From assembly GCA_963697705.1 (NCBI GenBank), contig CAVOPA010000017.1, positions 1,798,001 to 1,862,000 on the forward strand: a DNA stretch of 64,000 bases, read 5' to 3'. Under the pieces are notes generated by a model. The model had not been told where the DNA came from, did no database searches, and worked only from the letters and a program-made list of their open reading frames with translations. This stretch comes from CAVUCH01 sp963697705. Its GTDB lineage: Bacteria; Acidobacteriota; Vicinamibacteria; Vicinamibacterales; JAENWD01. The position numbers were made by a program, and so were the translations under genes. Shown here piece by piece: positions 16,528 to 25,791 of the stretch (the first letter of the stretch is position 1; the number at the start of each line of letters is the position of its first letter).

Positions 16528-17472
16528 TCATCCGGTCGGCGGCCCTGCCGCCCTCCGCGCTTTTCCGCGCCCGGGCACTGAACCTGGGGAAGGGTGTGCG
16601 TGATCGACGAGCCCTCGCAGCGTGGCCAGGTTCATCACGTCGAACGAATCGAGCCCGACCTGGATGCGGCTGGCGCGCTCCGTCTTGGCGGTTTCGATCA
16701 GCATCGGCAGCGCCGCGAAGCGCGGATCGTTCACCAGCCGCCGGAACGTCTCGACCCCCAGGTGGCCCTTGCCGATGTGCTCGTGGCGATCGATGCGGCT
16801 GCCGAGCGGCGTCTTCGAGTCGTTCAGGTGAAAGCCGCTCAAGCGCTCGAGGCCGACCACGCGCTCGAACCAGGCGAACACGTCGCCGTAGCCCGCCTGA
16901 GTCGCGATGTCGTATCCAGCCGCGAACAGGTGACAGGTGTCGAGCCACACGCCCACCCGCGGCGAACCGTCGGTGAGCTCGAGGATGCGCGCGAGCTGCT
17001 CGAAGGTGTGACCGAGCACGGTGCCCTGGCCGGCTGTGTGCTCGAGCAGCACGCGGGCGCGCGCTCGCGGCCGCGCGTTCAGTACGGAGACGAGCGATTG
17101 CGCGATCAGCTGCAGGCCGGCGTCGTCCTGGCCGCCCGTGCACGCGCCAGGGTGCAGCACAACACCCGCGAGGCCGAGTGCTTCCGCGCGATCGAGCTCC
17201 TCGCCGAGTGACGTCATCGACTGCGCCCGCAGCGTGCCGTCGCGTGTGGCCAGGTTGATCAAGTAGCTCGCATGCGCGACGACCGGGGCGATCCCAGTGT
17301 TTTCGATGCGCTGGCGGAACGCCCGCACTTCGTCGGGCGGAAGCGGACGCGCACGCCACTGGCCGGCGGACTTCGTGAAGATCTGCAGCGCGTCGCACCC
17401 GTGCAGCGCCGCACGATCGACGGCTCGCGGCAGGCCGCCGCCGATCGACATGTGGGCTCCGATTCTCGGCAC
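16528..17472 (-). CDS. nfo: Endonuclease IV (AP endonuclease)
   Basis: The 314-residue protein begins PRIGAHMSIGGGL and shows the three-zinc AP endonuclease signatures: VVLHPGACTGG, VLLEHTAGQGTVLG, VWLDTCHLFAAGYD, FHLNDSKTPLGSRIDRHEHIGKG and PMLIETAK. It cuts DNA 5' of abasic sites in base-excision repair. GTG at 17472 is chosen because a TATAGT -10 hexamer ends seven bases before it and the family begins there. The last 25 residues are a basic tail beyond the usual end. Confidence 0.95.
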   Translation of the reverse strand: MPRIGAHMSIGGGLPRAVDRAALHGCDALQIFTKSAGQWRARPLPPDEVRAFRQRIENTGIAPVVAHASYLINLATRDGTLRAQSMTSLGEELDRAEALGLAGVVLHPGACTGGQDDAGLQLIAQSLVSVLNARPRARARVLLEHTAGQGTVLGHTFEQLARILELTDGSPRVGVWLDTCHLFAAGYDIATQAGYGDVFAWFERVVGLERLSGFHLNDSKTPLGSRIDRHEHIGKGHLGVETFRRLVNDPRFAALPMLIETAKTERASRIQVGLDSFDVMNLATLRGLVDHAHPSPGSVPGRGKARRAAGPPTG

Positions 17473-17479
17473 TCGCCTC

Positions 17480-17485
17480 ACTATA
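17480..17485 (-). promoter_or_regulatory. -10 element of nfo, leaderless type
   Basis: TATAGT on the minus strand ends seven bases before the GTG start of nfo. No ribosome binding site fits between them, so translation probably starts at the transcript 5' end. Confidence 0.55.
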
Positions 17486-17837
17486 GGCGACCGAGCGGGC
17501 GAGCCTCCGGTCCGCGGTTCGGAGGTGTTCCGCTCCGGCCTGACCGTCGACGCAGCCCGGCGGGTTCGGGAAATGGAAGCGCGACGGCACGAAAGCGGAA
17601 CCGCGAGCCTCACAGTCCCGGAGCCCGGCCGTCTGACCCCGCGGGATCGCGCTGTCGCGACCGTCTGCCTACGCGAGCGCGCTTCGACGCCGGGGCTTCG
17701 AGCGATCGATCCCACCGTTCGGGCGTCAATTTCGTCAGGAGCCTGTAGCGCGTCCGGATCGCGCCCGCAGCTGAGCCCCGTGGCACGGGAGTTGATATCT
17801 CTCCCGCACGGGCAAGGTCGCCCGGGAGGACAAGCTG
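17486..17837. other. Intergenic region between nfo and the small membrane protein gene
   Basis: About 350 bases with no protein-like frame that I trust. Near the right end an imperfect dyad (CGGGAGTTGATATCTCTCCCG, 17789-17809) could be a small hairpin or operator ahead of the small membrane protein gene. Nothing else is recognisable. Confidence 0.35.
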
Positions 17838-17987
17838 ATGCTCTGGACCCTGATTGTCTTGCTGCTCGTGTGCTGGCTGCTGGGATTCGCGTTCCACGTC
17901 GCGGGCGGCATCATTCACGTGCTGCTCGTCATCGCCGTGGTGCTGTTCGTGGTGAACCTGCTCACGGGACGACGAACAGTCGTGTAG
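17838..17987 (+). CDS. Small lmo0937-type membrane protein
   Basis: This 49-residue protein starts MLWTLIVLLLVCWLLGFAFH, passes a Gly-Gly turn and has a second membrane helix (HVLLVIAVVLFVVNLL) ending in TGRRTVV. That two-helix layout with a short basic tail is the pattern of the lmo0937 family of small membrane proteins found across many bacteria. Its role is unknown; it is often linked with stress. A good ribosome binding site (GGGAGGA) stands seven bases before the ATG. Confidence 0.85.
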   Translation: MLWTLIVLLLVCWLLGFAFHVAGGIIHVLLVIAVVLFVVNLLTGRRTVV

Positions 17988-18116
17988 AACGCCGGTCATC
18001 GAAGCCGATTCTGACGCGCGCGGCGCGCCCCAATGCGCGCGTCGCGGGCGTCTGCCCGGATGCCCCGGCGAGCCATCGCAGCGGTCAAAAACCCTGTGTT
18101 ATCGTACGGCCCATCC

Positions 18117-18812
18117 ATGGAGGTCTTCCTGATCCCGGTCGGGGCCGATCGGTACGAGCTCTACTGCGAAGTACCGGAGGAGGACCCCGTCAGCGATCCC
18201 GAGGCGCCGCGCGGGGTTTTCAAACGCCTGTTGTTTCGATTCCGCGAGGCCCTCGCGGAGGCTGAGCGCGAGCGACGGCGTGGGCATCAGCTCTCGCAGG
18301 ACGAGACGCACGCGCTGACCTGGTACCAGCGCGTCAAACGTGCCACGATGCGGCGAGTTGCCGAGAGCATCGCGGAACAGCGGCTGCTATGGCACCTGCG
18401 CGGGCAGGAGGCGGCTGTTGCGTGGTACCCGGTGGACGTCGCCGCTGACGCCGCGCTGCGCATTCTGCGGGCACGTCTCGGCGTCGATTACGATCGCCGC
18501 CGCCGCTGGCTGGTCATCGACGGCATCCTGTTCGTGTTCTCGGCCGCCCTCGTCGTCCTGCCGGGCCCGAACGTCGTTGCCTACTACCTCGCCTTCCGCC
18601 TGGTCGGGCACTACTTGTCGATGCGCGGCGCGCGCCAGGGCCTCGACTGCGTGCAGTGGGACCTGCGGGCCAGCGATCCGCTTGCGGAGTTGCGGCCGCT
18701 CATCGCCCTCGAACCCGAGGTGCGCGAGGCCCGCGTCAGCGAGATCGCCGAGCGGCTGCGGCTGGAGCGGCTGGCGACGTTCTTCGATCGGCTCGCGGTT
18801 CCGAGCGCGTGA
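18117..18812 (+). CDS. Conserved protein resembling the mitochondrial K+/H+ exchange-related family
   Basis: The 231-residue protein begins MEVFLIPVGADRYELYCEVPEED, has a charged middle, and a hydrophobic hairpin (about residues 125-165) with LFVFSAALVVLPGPNVVAYYLAFRLVGHYLSMRGARQGL. The LPGPN...YYLAFRL...H---RGA pattern reminds me of the Mit_KHE1 family named after a yeast mitochondrial protein. That link is from memory and moderate in confidence. It precedes lpxD; the lpxD -10 element overlaps its last codons. Confidence 0.6.
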   Translation: MEVFLIPVGADRYELYCEVPEEDPVSDPEAPRGVFKRLLFRFREALAEAERERRRGHQLSQDETHALTWYQRVKRATMRRVAESIAEQRLLWHLRGQEAAVAWYPVDVAADAALRILRARLGVDYDRRRRWLVIDGILFVFSAALVVLPGPNVVAYYLAFRLVGHYLSMRGARQGLDCVQWDLRASDPLAELRPLIALEPEVREARVSEIAERLRLERLATFFDRLAVPSA

Positions 18813-18818
18813 TATAGT
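18813..18818 (+). promoter_or_regulatory. -10 element of lpxD, leaderless type
   Basis: TATAGT directly follows the TGA of the preceding gene and ends eight bases before the GTG of lpxD. The envelope operon lpxD - M16 - M16 - lpxB therefore appears to have its own leaderless start. Confidence 0.5.
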
Positions 18819-18826
18819 CGCCCCGC

Positions 18827-19912
18827 GTGCCGCCCCCGCGCACGCGCGTTCCCCGGCTGCCCACCGTGATACTGCGCGAGCTTGCCGAACGTCTGGGCTG
18901 CCGCCTGGACGGCGATGGTGCCATCGAAATCACCGGCGTGGCCGGCCTCGAGGCCGCCGTGCCGGGCGATGTCAGCTTCTTCGCCAATCCAAAGTACGCC
19001 GCCGCGCTCGCGACGACGCGCGCCTCCGCGGTGATCATCGGCGAGCACGCGGCCTCTGCGGGCCTCGCCGCGCTCCGCGCCGCCGATCCCTACCTGGCGT
19101 TTGCCCAGGCACTCGATCTGCTGACCGCCGACGCTGACGCGGAGCCCGGAATCCATCCGACCAGCGTCATCGCGGCTGACGCCGCAATCGGCGCCGACGT
19201 CAGCATCGCCGCCTTCGTGGTGGTCGGCCCCGGCGCGCGCGTCGGCGACCGCGTCGTGATTCACCCACACGTCGTCATCGGTCGTGGCGCGAGCATCGGG
19301 CCCGACTCCATCCTCTACCCCCGCGTGTCCGTTCGCGAGCGATCGGTGATCGGGGCACGAGTCATCCTGCAGGACGGGGTCGTCATCGGCAGCGACGGGT
19401 ACGGCTTCGTCCCGCTTCCTGACGGCACCCACCGCAAGATCCCGCAGCGCGCCATCGTCGTCATCGAAGACGACGTGGAGATTGGCGCGAATACGACCAT
19501 CGACCGGCCACCAGTCGGTGAGACGCGCATCGGGGCGGGCACCAAGATCGACAACCTGGTACAGATCGCGCACGGTGTGCGCGTCGGTGCGCATTCGCTC
19601 CTGGCGGCGCAAGTGGGTATCGCCGGGAGCTCGGTTATCGGCGACCACGTGACCCTGGCCGGGCAGGTCGGAGTCGCCGGGCACATCACGATTGGGGATC
19701 ACGTGACTGCCACCGCGCAATCCGGCATTCCCAACTCCGTCGAGGCGCGGTCGATCGTCTCCGGCTATCCCGCCGTTCCGAATCGCGAGTGGCTGAAGTC
19801 GGCAGCCATGATTCGCCGCTTGCCTGAGTTGAGGCGCCAGCTCACGTCGCTCGCCGTGCGCCTCGACGCGCTCGAGGCGCGCCTCGGCAAAGACCGTCCG
19901 GACGGCGCCTGA
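18827..19912 (+). CDS. lpxD: UDP-3-O-acylglucosamine N-acyltransferase
   Basis: The 361-residue protein has an N-terminal uridine-binding domain (GVAGLEAAVPGDVSFFANPKY, residues 40-65), a left-handed beta-helix of hexapeptide repeats (about 105-300) with NLVQIAHGVRVG carrying the catalytic His, and a C-terminal helix bundle with a LRRQL coiled coil. LpxD adds the N-linked hydroxy-acyl chain in lipid A synthesis. The presence of this gene and lpxB shows a lipopolysaccharide outer membrane. GTG start at 18827 follows the -10 element. Confidence 0.96.
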   Translation: MPPPRTRVPRLPTVILRELAERLGCRLDGDGAIEITGVAGLEAAVPGDVSFFANPKYAAALATTRASAVIIGEHAASAGLAALRAADPYLAFAQALDLLTADADAEPGIHPTSVIAADAAIGADVSIAAFVVVGPGARVGDRVVIHPHVVIGRGASIGPDSILYPRVSVRERSVIGARVILQDGVVIGSDGYGFVPLPDGTHRKIPQRAIVVIEDDVEIGANTTIDRPPVGETRIGAGTKIDNLVQIAHGVRVGAHSLLAAQVGIAGSSVIGDHVTLAGQVGVAGHITIGDHVTATAQSGIPNSVEARSIVSGYPAVPNREWLKSAAMIRRLPELRRQLTSLAVRLDALEARLGKDRPDGA

Positions 19913-19984
19913 TCGCTCTCTCATCAGCCGTGACCGAGCCCCTTCGCCGCGTCCGCGGCGGGGGAGCGCAGCGGATCCGTATGC

Positions 19985-19990
19985 CATAAT
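19985..19990 (+). promoter_or_regulatory. -10 element of the M16 peptidase gene, leaderless type
   Basis: CATAAT ends seven bases before the ATG of the first M16 gene. The 85-base gap after lpxD holds no ribosome binding site at the right place. Confidence 0.5.
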
Positions 19991-19997
19991 CGACCGA

Positions 19998-21371
19998 ATG
20001 GTACGTGCTGAAACCGGCAGGCGCGGCCGCCTGGCCGTCACGGGGACCACCGCGGCGCTGGCGCTCGCGTCGGCGATCGTCCTCGGGCCGGTGCAGGCGG
20101 CGGTCCGCCCTCCGAAGCTGCAGTACGAGATCTCGAAGCTACACAACGGCCTCACCGTGATCCTGTCCGAGGATCACTCCACGCCCATCGTCCACGTCGA
20201 GGTGTGGTACCACGTCGGATCCAAGAACGAGCGGTCAGGCCGCACCGGTTTTGCGCACCTGTTCGAACACATGATGTTCAAGGGCTCGCGCAACGTCGAG
20301 CCCGAGGCGCACACCTCGTTCGTGTCGAGCGTGGGCGGTCAGAGCAACGCCTACACGAACGAAGACACGACCGTTTTCTGGCAGACCACGCCGGCCCAGT
20401 ACTTGCCGCTCGTGCTGTGGCTCGAGGCCGATCGGATGGCGACGCTTCGGATCAACAAGGACACGTTCGAGAAGGAGCGGCTCGTCGTCAAGGAAGAGCG
20501 GCGGATGCGGGTCGAGAATCAGCCGTACGGCCGGCTCTCGGAGATCATCTTCGACAATGCGTTCACGGTGCACCCCTACAAGCACCAGCCGATCGGGTCG
20601 ATGGCGGATCTCGAAGCCGCCTCGGTCGAAGACGTGCGCGATTTCTACCGCACCTTCTATGTGCCGTCGAATGCGACGCTGACGATAGTGGGCGACTTCG
20701 ATGCCGTCCAGGCGGCGCAGCTGGTGGAACGCTATTTCGGGCGCATCCCGAAACCAGCGCGAGCCGTGCCGCGCGACATCCCGGCCGAACCGCCGATGCA
20801 GCGAGAGCGGCGCGTCTCGCTCGAAGAGGGCTGGCCGCTGCCGGTCGTGGTGGTGGCGCACCACATCACCTATGACGGACACCCCGATTCCTACCCGCTC
20901 CACATGGCGTCGAAGATCCTCTCCGACGGGCAGAGCTCGCGGATCTACCGCAAGCTGGTTTACGACAGCGGCGTCGCGCTCGCGGCTGGGGGCGTGGGGA
21001 ACATCATCGAGCAGCCGAACCTGTTCTACGCGTTCGCGCTGGTGCAGCCGGGCCAGACGCCCGCGGCGGCGGAGACCGCGCTCGTCGCCGAGCTCGAGCG
21101 CCTCAAGACAGATCCCGTGACCGACCACGAGCTCGAACGCGCGAAGAACCAGTTCGCGCGCGATTACATCATGGGGCGCGAGACGAACCAGCAGAAGGCG
21201 CTGCAGCTCGCGCACGCTGCCGTGATCCACGACGACATCACGACAGCCGACGGCGAATTCGACATCTTCATGGGCATCACCGCCAGGGACATTCAGCGGG
21301 TGGCCAATACCTATTTCACCCGGAACAACCGGCTGGTGATCACCATCATGCCGCGCGGACAGACGCAGTGA
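19998..21371 (+). CDS. M16 family zinc peptidase, active subunit
   Basis: The 457-residue protein has a signal peptide (residues 10-35) and an M16 N-terminal domain with the inverted zinc motif HLFEH (His87, Glu90, His91) and the third ligand near Glu166 in VVKEERR. M16 peptidases form clam-shell chambers that degrade small peptides. The next gene encodes the same fold without the zinc site, so the two most likely form an active/inactive heterodimer in the periplasm. Both lie between lpxD and lpxB. Confidence 0.93.
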   Translation: MVRAETGRRGRLAVTGTTAALALASAIVLGPVQAAVRPPKLQYEISKLHNGLTVILSEDHSTPIVHVEVWYHVGSKNERSGRTGFAHLFEHMMFKGSRNVEPEAHTSFVSSVGGQSNAYTNEDTTVFWQTTPAQYLPLVLWLEADRMATLRINKDTFEKERLVVKEERRMRVENQPYGRLSEIIFDNAFTVHPYKHQPIGSMADLEAASVEDVRDFYRTFYVPSNATLTIVGDFDAVQAAQLVERYFGRIPKPARAVPRDIPAEPPMQRERRVSLEEGWPLPVVVVAHHITYDGHPDSYPLHMASKILSDGQSSRIYRKLVYDSGVALAAGGVGNIIEQPNLFYAFALVQPGQTPAAAETALVAELERLKTDPVTDHELERAKNQFARDYIMGRETNQQKALQLAHAAVIHDDITTADGEFDIFMGITARDIQRVANTYFTRNNRLVITIMPRGQTQ

Positions 21372-22936
21372 CCGCGCCGCCCGCGGAGCGGACACGCGCG
21401 GCCGATGTCCACCGCCGCGGCGTCAGCCTCCGTTTCGGCGCGCCGCTGCTGCTCACGATCTTCGCGGTCCTCGCGGGCAGCGTTCATGCCGCCGGGCAGG
21501 TGAAGGACTGGCCGTCCGAGAGCCCGCCCCGTCCGCTGCCGGCGCGTGACGTGAAGTTTCCGCCCTACGAGATCCGCTCGCTGCCGAACGGGATGCGCGT
21601 GGTCGTGGTGATGCATCACGAGCAGCCGGTCGTCACGCTGCGGCTGCTCCTGCAGGCTGGCAGTGTCTGCGATTCGCCGCAGAAGAGCGGTGTCGCGGCC
21701 CTCGCGGCAACGCTCCTCGATCAGGGCACCACCTCGCGCTCGGCCGAGCAGATTGCCGATACGATCGACTCGATCGGTGGCGGGCTTGGCACGGGAGCGG
21801 GCAGCGACTTGAGCTTCGCCAACGTCGTCGTCATGAAGGACAGCCTGGCGCTCGGTTTCGATCTGTTGTCGGATGTCGTGCGAAACCCGGCCTTCGAGCA
21901 GGCGGAGATCGATCGCCAGCGCCAGCAGGCGGTCTCCGGGCTCAAGGTCAGTTTCGAAGACCCGGATTACGTCGCGAACGCGGTATTCGATCGGCTCGTC
22001 TACGGCTTCCACCCGTACGGCTTGCCCGGCTCGGGTACGCCCGAGTCGCTGCAGGCGATCACCGCCGCGGATCTCCACGCATTTCACGACCGCTTTTATG
22101 TGCCGAACAACGCCATCCTCGCCGTTGTCGGCGACGTGACGGCAGAGGAGGCATTTGCCGGCGCGGCTCGCGTGTTCGGCAACTGGGCGATGCGCGACGT
22201 GCCGACGCTGCAGGCCGCCGAACCGCCCGTCCCCACGCGGCGGCTCGTCATCGTCAACAAGCCTGACGCGGTGCAGACGGAGATTCGCGTCGGCCACCTC
22301 GGGATCGAACGGCAGCACAAGGACTACCTCGCCGTCGATCTCGCCATCAAGATTCTCGGCGGCGAAGGCAGCAACCGGCTCCACCGCGTGCTGCGGTCCG
22401 AGCGTGGGCTCACGTATGGCGCCGAGGCCGACATGCAGTCGCTCAAGCAGGGCGGCGATTTCATGGCGGAGACCGACACGCGCACCGAGACGACCGGCGA
22501 AGTCCTGCGCCTCATTGTCGACGAATTCCAGAAGCTGCAGCGGGAGCGCGTCAACGAGCGGGAGCTGGCCGATGCACAGGCGTACCTGGCCGGGAGCTTC
22601 CCCTTGACAATCGAGACGCCCGATGCGATCGCCGCACAGGTCTTGAACGTGCTGTTCTACAGGCTGCCTCTCAGCGAGATCGAGAACTACCGCGAGCGGG
22701 TCAACGCCATCACCCCGGACGACATCCAGCGCGTCGCACGGCAGTACTTCCGGCCGGATCGGCTGTCGGTCGTCCTCGTGGGCAATGCGAAGGGCTTCGT
22801 CGATCAGCTGAGGGGCGTCGGGTTCGGCAACTTCGAGATCGTCAACCTGCCGGATCTCGATCTGTCGGCTGCCGATTTTCGCCACGCCGCGCGCCCGGTC
22901 GGCGCCGCGGGCGCGCCGGGCGGCCGGCTGCAGTAG
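21368..22936 (+). CDS. M16 family peptidase, inactive partner subunit
   Basis: The 522-residue protein has an N-terminal signal region (about residues 22-42), and two M16 domains. Where the zinc motif should be, the sequence reads GVAALAATLLDQGT, so both His and the Glu are gone, while the second half keeps the substrate-side RSERGLTYGAEA motif. This is the usual sign of the non-catalytic half of a two-subunit M16 protease. GTG at 21368 overlaps the stop of the active-subunit gene by four bases. Confidence 0.92.
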   Translation: MTAPPAERTRAADVHRRGVSLRFGAPLLLTIFAVLAGSVHAAGQVKDWPSESPPRPLPARDVKFPPYEIRSLPNGMRVVVVMHHEQPVVTLRLLLQAGSVCDSPQKSGVAALAATLLDQGTTSRSAEQIADTIDSIGGGLGTGAGSDLSFANVVVMKDSLALGFDLLSDVVRNPAFEQAEIDRQRQQAVSGLKVSFEDPDYVANAVFDRLVYGFHPYGLPGSGTPESLQAITAADLHAFHDRFYVPNNAILAVVGDVTAEEAFAGAARVFGNWAMRDVPTLQAAEPPVPTRRLVIVNKPDAVQTEIRVGHLGIERQHKDYLAVDLAIKILGGEGSNRLHRVLRSERGLTYGAEADMQSLKQGGDFMAETDTRTETTGEVLRLIVDEFQKLQRERVNERELADAQAYLAGSFPLTIETPDAIAAQVLNVLFYRLPLSEIENYRERVNAITPDDIQRVARQYFRPDRLSVVLVGNAKGFVDQLRGVGFGNFEIVNLPDLDLSAADFRHAARPVGAAGAPGGRLQ

Positions 22937-22951
22937 GCCTTCGCCGGCAGC

Positions 22952-24130
22952 ATGAGCACGGTGATGATTTCCTGCGGCGAAGCGTCCGGCGACCTGTACG
23001 CCGGCGCACTCGCGGCCGAACTGCTGCGCCGCGATCCCGCGTGCCGGATCAGCGGCTTCGGCGGCGAGCGGCTGCGAGCCGCCGGCGCGACGCTGGCGGG
23101 CGACTACCGCGGGTTCGCCGTCACCGGGCTCACGGAGGCCATCCGCGTGCTCCCCCGTTCGTACGGGATGTATCGGCGGCTGGTGGCCCACGCGCGTGCG
23201 GAACGCCCGGACGTCTTTGTTGCCATCGACTTTCCCGACTTCAACTTCCGACTCGGGGCCGCCGTCCACCGGTTGGGCATACCGGTCGTGTATTACGTCA
23301 GCCCGCAAATCTGGGCGTGGCGGTCGGGGCGCATCCGGGCGATGAAACGGTTCGTGGCCCAGGTGCTTCCGATTTTCCCGTTCGAAGTGGCGGTGTACGA
23401 GCGTGAGGGCATTCCCGTCGAATTCGTCGGTCACCCCCTGGTCGACCTGATTGACGTGCGCGGCACACGAGACGAGTTCCTCCGCGCCCACAGCCTCGAT
23501 CCGGCTGCGCCAACCGTGGCCCTGCTGCCCGGAAGCCGCTCGAACGAGCTGCGCGCAACGGTGCCGGTACTCGCGGCCGCACTGCCGCTCATCGCCGAAA
23601 AAGTGCCAGGCGTGCAGTTCGTCGTTGCGCGGGCGCCGCATCTAGCCGACGCGCTGCTCGAAGCGCTCGACCGTCCAGGCACGTTGCCGGCGGCGGGGGC
23701 CTCCCGAGTCGCCATCGTCGAGGACCGTACCGACGACGTGCTGAATGCCGCCGACACGGTGGTGACGGCGTCGGGGACCGCCACCGTGCAGACGGCGATT
23801 CACGGCAAGCCGATGGTCATCGTGTACCGCCTGTCGCCGCTCACGTATCGCCTCGGCCGGCCGTTCGTGCGGGTCGACACCTTCGGCATGGCGAACCTGA
23901 TTGCCGGCCGAACCGTGGTGCCCGAGTTGATCCAGGATGCATTTACGCCCGCCCGCGTTGCGCAGGAGACGCTGCGGTTTCTGACCGATCCTGCCGCCGC
24001 CGAAGAGACGCGTGCGGCGCTCGCGGAGGTACGCGCACAGCTCGGGGCGCCCGGTGCGAGTGGACGTGCCGCCGATGCGATCCTGCGCGTAGCCAAACGA
24101 CACGGGCCGACGCTACAGGCCATCGGCTAG
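22952..24130 (+). CDS. lpxB: Lipid-A-disaccharide synthase
   Basis: The 392-residue GT19 glycosyltransferase shows ISCGEASGDLYAGAL at residues 6-20, FGGERLRAAGA, IDFPDFNFRL, YYVSPQIWAWR and FVGHPLVD, then LLPGSRSNEL and ASGTATVQTAI. LpxB joins UDP-diacylglucosamine and lipid X into the lipid A disaccharide at the inner membrane. It follows the M16 pair by 15 bases and is probably in the same transcript as them. Confidence 0.97.
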   Translation: MSTVMISCGEASGDLYAGALAAELLRRDPACRISGFGGERLRAAGATLAGDYRGFAVTGLTEAIRVLPRSYGMYRRLVAHARAERPDVFVAIDFPDFNFRLGAAVHRLGIPVVYYVSPQIWAWRSGRIRAMKRFVAQVLPIFPFEVAVYEREGIPVEFVGHPLVDLIDVRGTRDEFLRAHSLDPAAPTVALLPGSRSNELRATVPVLAAALPLIAEKVPGVQFVVARAPHLADALLEALDRPGTLPAAGASRVAIVEDRTDDVLNAADTVVTASGTATVQTAIHGKPMVIVYRLSPLTYRLGRPFVRVDTFGMANLIAGRTVVPELIQDAFTPARVAQETLRFLTDPAAAEETRAALAEVRAQLGAPGASGRAADAILRVAKRHGPTLQAIG

Positions 24131-24223
24131 AGCTAAGGGCGGGCGACGTTCGCTGGCGCTGACGGGCTAATTCTGTGTCGCCAGCCCTTGGTTCCGGCCT
24201 CTAGCCTTCATCAGGGGGAGTAC

Positions 24224-24775
24224 ATGAACAAGCTGCGACGTGCTGCACATCTGATCGCCTGCACGCTCACTGGCGTGGGGCTTTCCGCAACCGTGATTCT
24301 GCCCGCCAGCCTCGGTGATCTGGTCACCGGGGCACGGGCGATCGTCCACGGTCGCGTGGTCGCGACCGAGTCGCGCTGGGCCGACGGACGCCGGCAGATC
24401 GAAACCCTCGTCACGGTGCACGCCGAGGAGTACTTGAAAGGTAATCTCGGCGGCGACGTGACCTTCAAGGTGCCGGGCGGACAGATGGGCCCGTATCGCA
24501 GCGTGATGGTCGGGGCGCCAAGCTTCCAGAGTGGCGATGAGATCGTCGTGTTCCTGAACGCCCAGGGTCCGACAATTCCGTGGATCAGCGGCCTCAATCA
24601 GGGCGTGTTCCGCGTTGCGGAGGATGCGGCGGGAGTAAAGGTCGTCGTGCCCGGTGTGTCGCTCGCCGCTGGCGAGCCGGAGATCGTGCGCGGCGACCCT
24701 CGACGACAGAGGGTCGGGCTCGAGGCATTCACCGCGCAGGTGAAAACCCTCGTTCGCGACGGGAGGACGCGATGA
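24224..24775 (+). CDS. Secreted protein of unknown function
   Basis: The 183-residue product has a signal peptide (MNKLRRAAHLIACTLTGVGLSATV, cleaved around residue 28) and a compact globular part with IVHGRVVATESRW, a core resembling small beta-rich secreted domains. I do not recognise the family. A GGGGGAG ribosome binding site precedes the ATG. Its stop overlaps the start of the matrixin-like protease gene (ATGA), so the two are expressed together and may act together outside the cytoplasm. Confidence 0.75.
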   Translation: MNKLRRAAHLIACTLTGVGLSATVILPASLGDLVTGARAIVHGRVVATESRWADGRRQIETLVTVHAEEYLKGNLGGDVTFKVPGGQMGPYRSVMVGAPSFQSGDEIVVFLNAQGPTIPWISGLNQGVFRVAEDAAGVKVVVPGVSLAAGEPEIVRGDPRRQRVGLEAFTAQVKTLVRDGRTR

Positions 24776-25791
24776 GACGGAGTACGCGGGTTCGTGGACG
24801 CGTCCGGCTCGCGCTGCTCGCATCCGTGCTCGTCGCCGCTGGCGGCACCCATGCGGACGCCTATCTGAAGCTTGGCCTGCGCGACTCGGTGCGCGCAGTC
24901 AGCCTGCACTGGACGACGCAGCCGGCGCCCTATTTGGTGAACGACGGCGGCGTGCCCGGCGTCACGCCCGAGCAGTTCCGCCAGGCTGCCGATCGTGCGT
25001 TCCGCACGTGGGAAGACGTGCCCACCGCGTCTGTGCGCTTCGCGTTCGGCGGCTTCACCGACGCGGCGCCGCTCGACGACGACAACACCAGCACGCTCGG
25101 GTTCCTGTCACGTCCAGAGCTCGAACGCGTGCTCGCGTCCACCAATTTCTTCGTCGACACCCGGACCGGGGAGATCGTCGAATCGGACATCTTCTTCAAC
25201 AGCAGCTTCCCATGGAGCGTCGCCGAGAACGGCGAAGCCGGCCGATTCGACCTGCAGTCGATCCTGCTGCACGAGGCCGGCCACTTCCTCGGCCTCTCTC
25301 ACTCGGCGCTCGGCGAGACAGAGCCGCGTTCCGGCGGAGGCCGTCGCGTGCTCGGGGCGGGGGCCGTGATGTTTCCGATCGCCTTCGCATCGGGCAGCAT
25401 CACGGGCCGGACGCTGTTTCCGGACGACATCGCCGGCGTGTCGGACATCTACCCGGATGCGGAATTCCGGCAGAAGACCGGCAGCGTCCAGGGACGGGTC
25501 ACCAAGGGGGGCACCGGCGTCTTCGGGGCGCACGTCGTCGCCTACGACCCGCAGACCGGAAACATGGTCGGCAACTTCGCCCTCGAAGACACGGGCGAGT
25601 TCATCATCGCGGGGCTTCGTCCCGGACCGCACATCCTGCGGGTCGAGCCGCTCGACGATGCCGAAGTGGAGAGCTTCTTCGATCGATCGAGCCTCGATCT
25701 GAACTTCCTTCCGACCTTCTACAACCGGCTCGTCGTCGTGCCGCGCGGCGGCGGCACACGCTCAATCGAAATCGCCGTGAGGGCAAAGTGA
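24772..25791 (+). CDS. Matrixin-like secreted zinc metallopeptidase with a regulatory-type beta domain
   Basis: The 339-residue protein has a signal peptide (residues 1-30), a metzincin catalytic domain with the full zinc motif HEAGHFLGLSH (His167, Glu168, His171, His177) followed by an MFP turn resembling the Met-turn, and a C-terminal carboxypeptidase-regulatory-like beta domain (about 235-335; GSVQGRVTKGGTGVFGAHVVAYD). It should cut proteins outside the cytoplasm. It overlaps the genes on both sides by four bases, forming a three-gene translationally coupled unit. Confidence 0.9.
   Translation: MRRSTRVRGRVRLALLASVLVAAGGTHADAYLKLGLRDSVRAVSLHWTTQPAPYLVNDGGVPGVTPEQFRQAADRAFRTWEDVPTASVRFAFGGFTDAAPLDDDNTSTLGFLSRPELERVLASTNFFVDTRTGEIVESDIFFNSSFPWSVAENGEAGRFDLQSILLHEAGHFLGLSHSALGETEPRSGGGRRVLGAGAVMFPIAFASGSITGRTLFPDDIAGVSDIYPDAEFRQKTGSVQGRVTKGGTGVFGAHVVAYDPQTGNMVGNFALEDTGEFIIAGLRPGPHILRVEPLDDAEVESFFDRSSLDLNFLPTFYNRLVVVPRGGGTRSIEIAVRAK

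Noticed and set aside
21311..23641. A 776-codon open frame antisense to the second M16 gene and lpxB
   Set aside because: Arg/His/Asp-rich shadow frame; the opposite strand encodes clear families.
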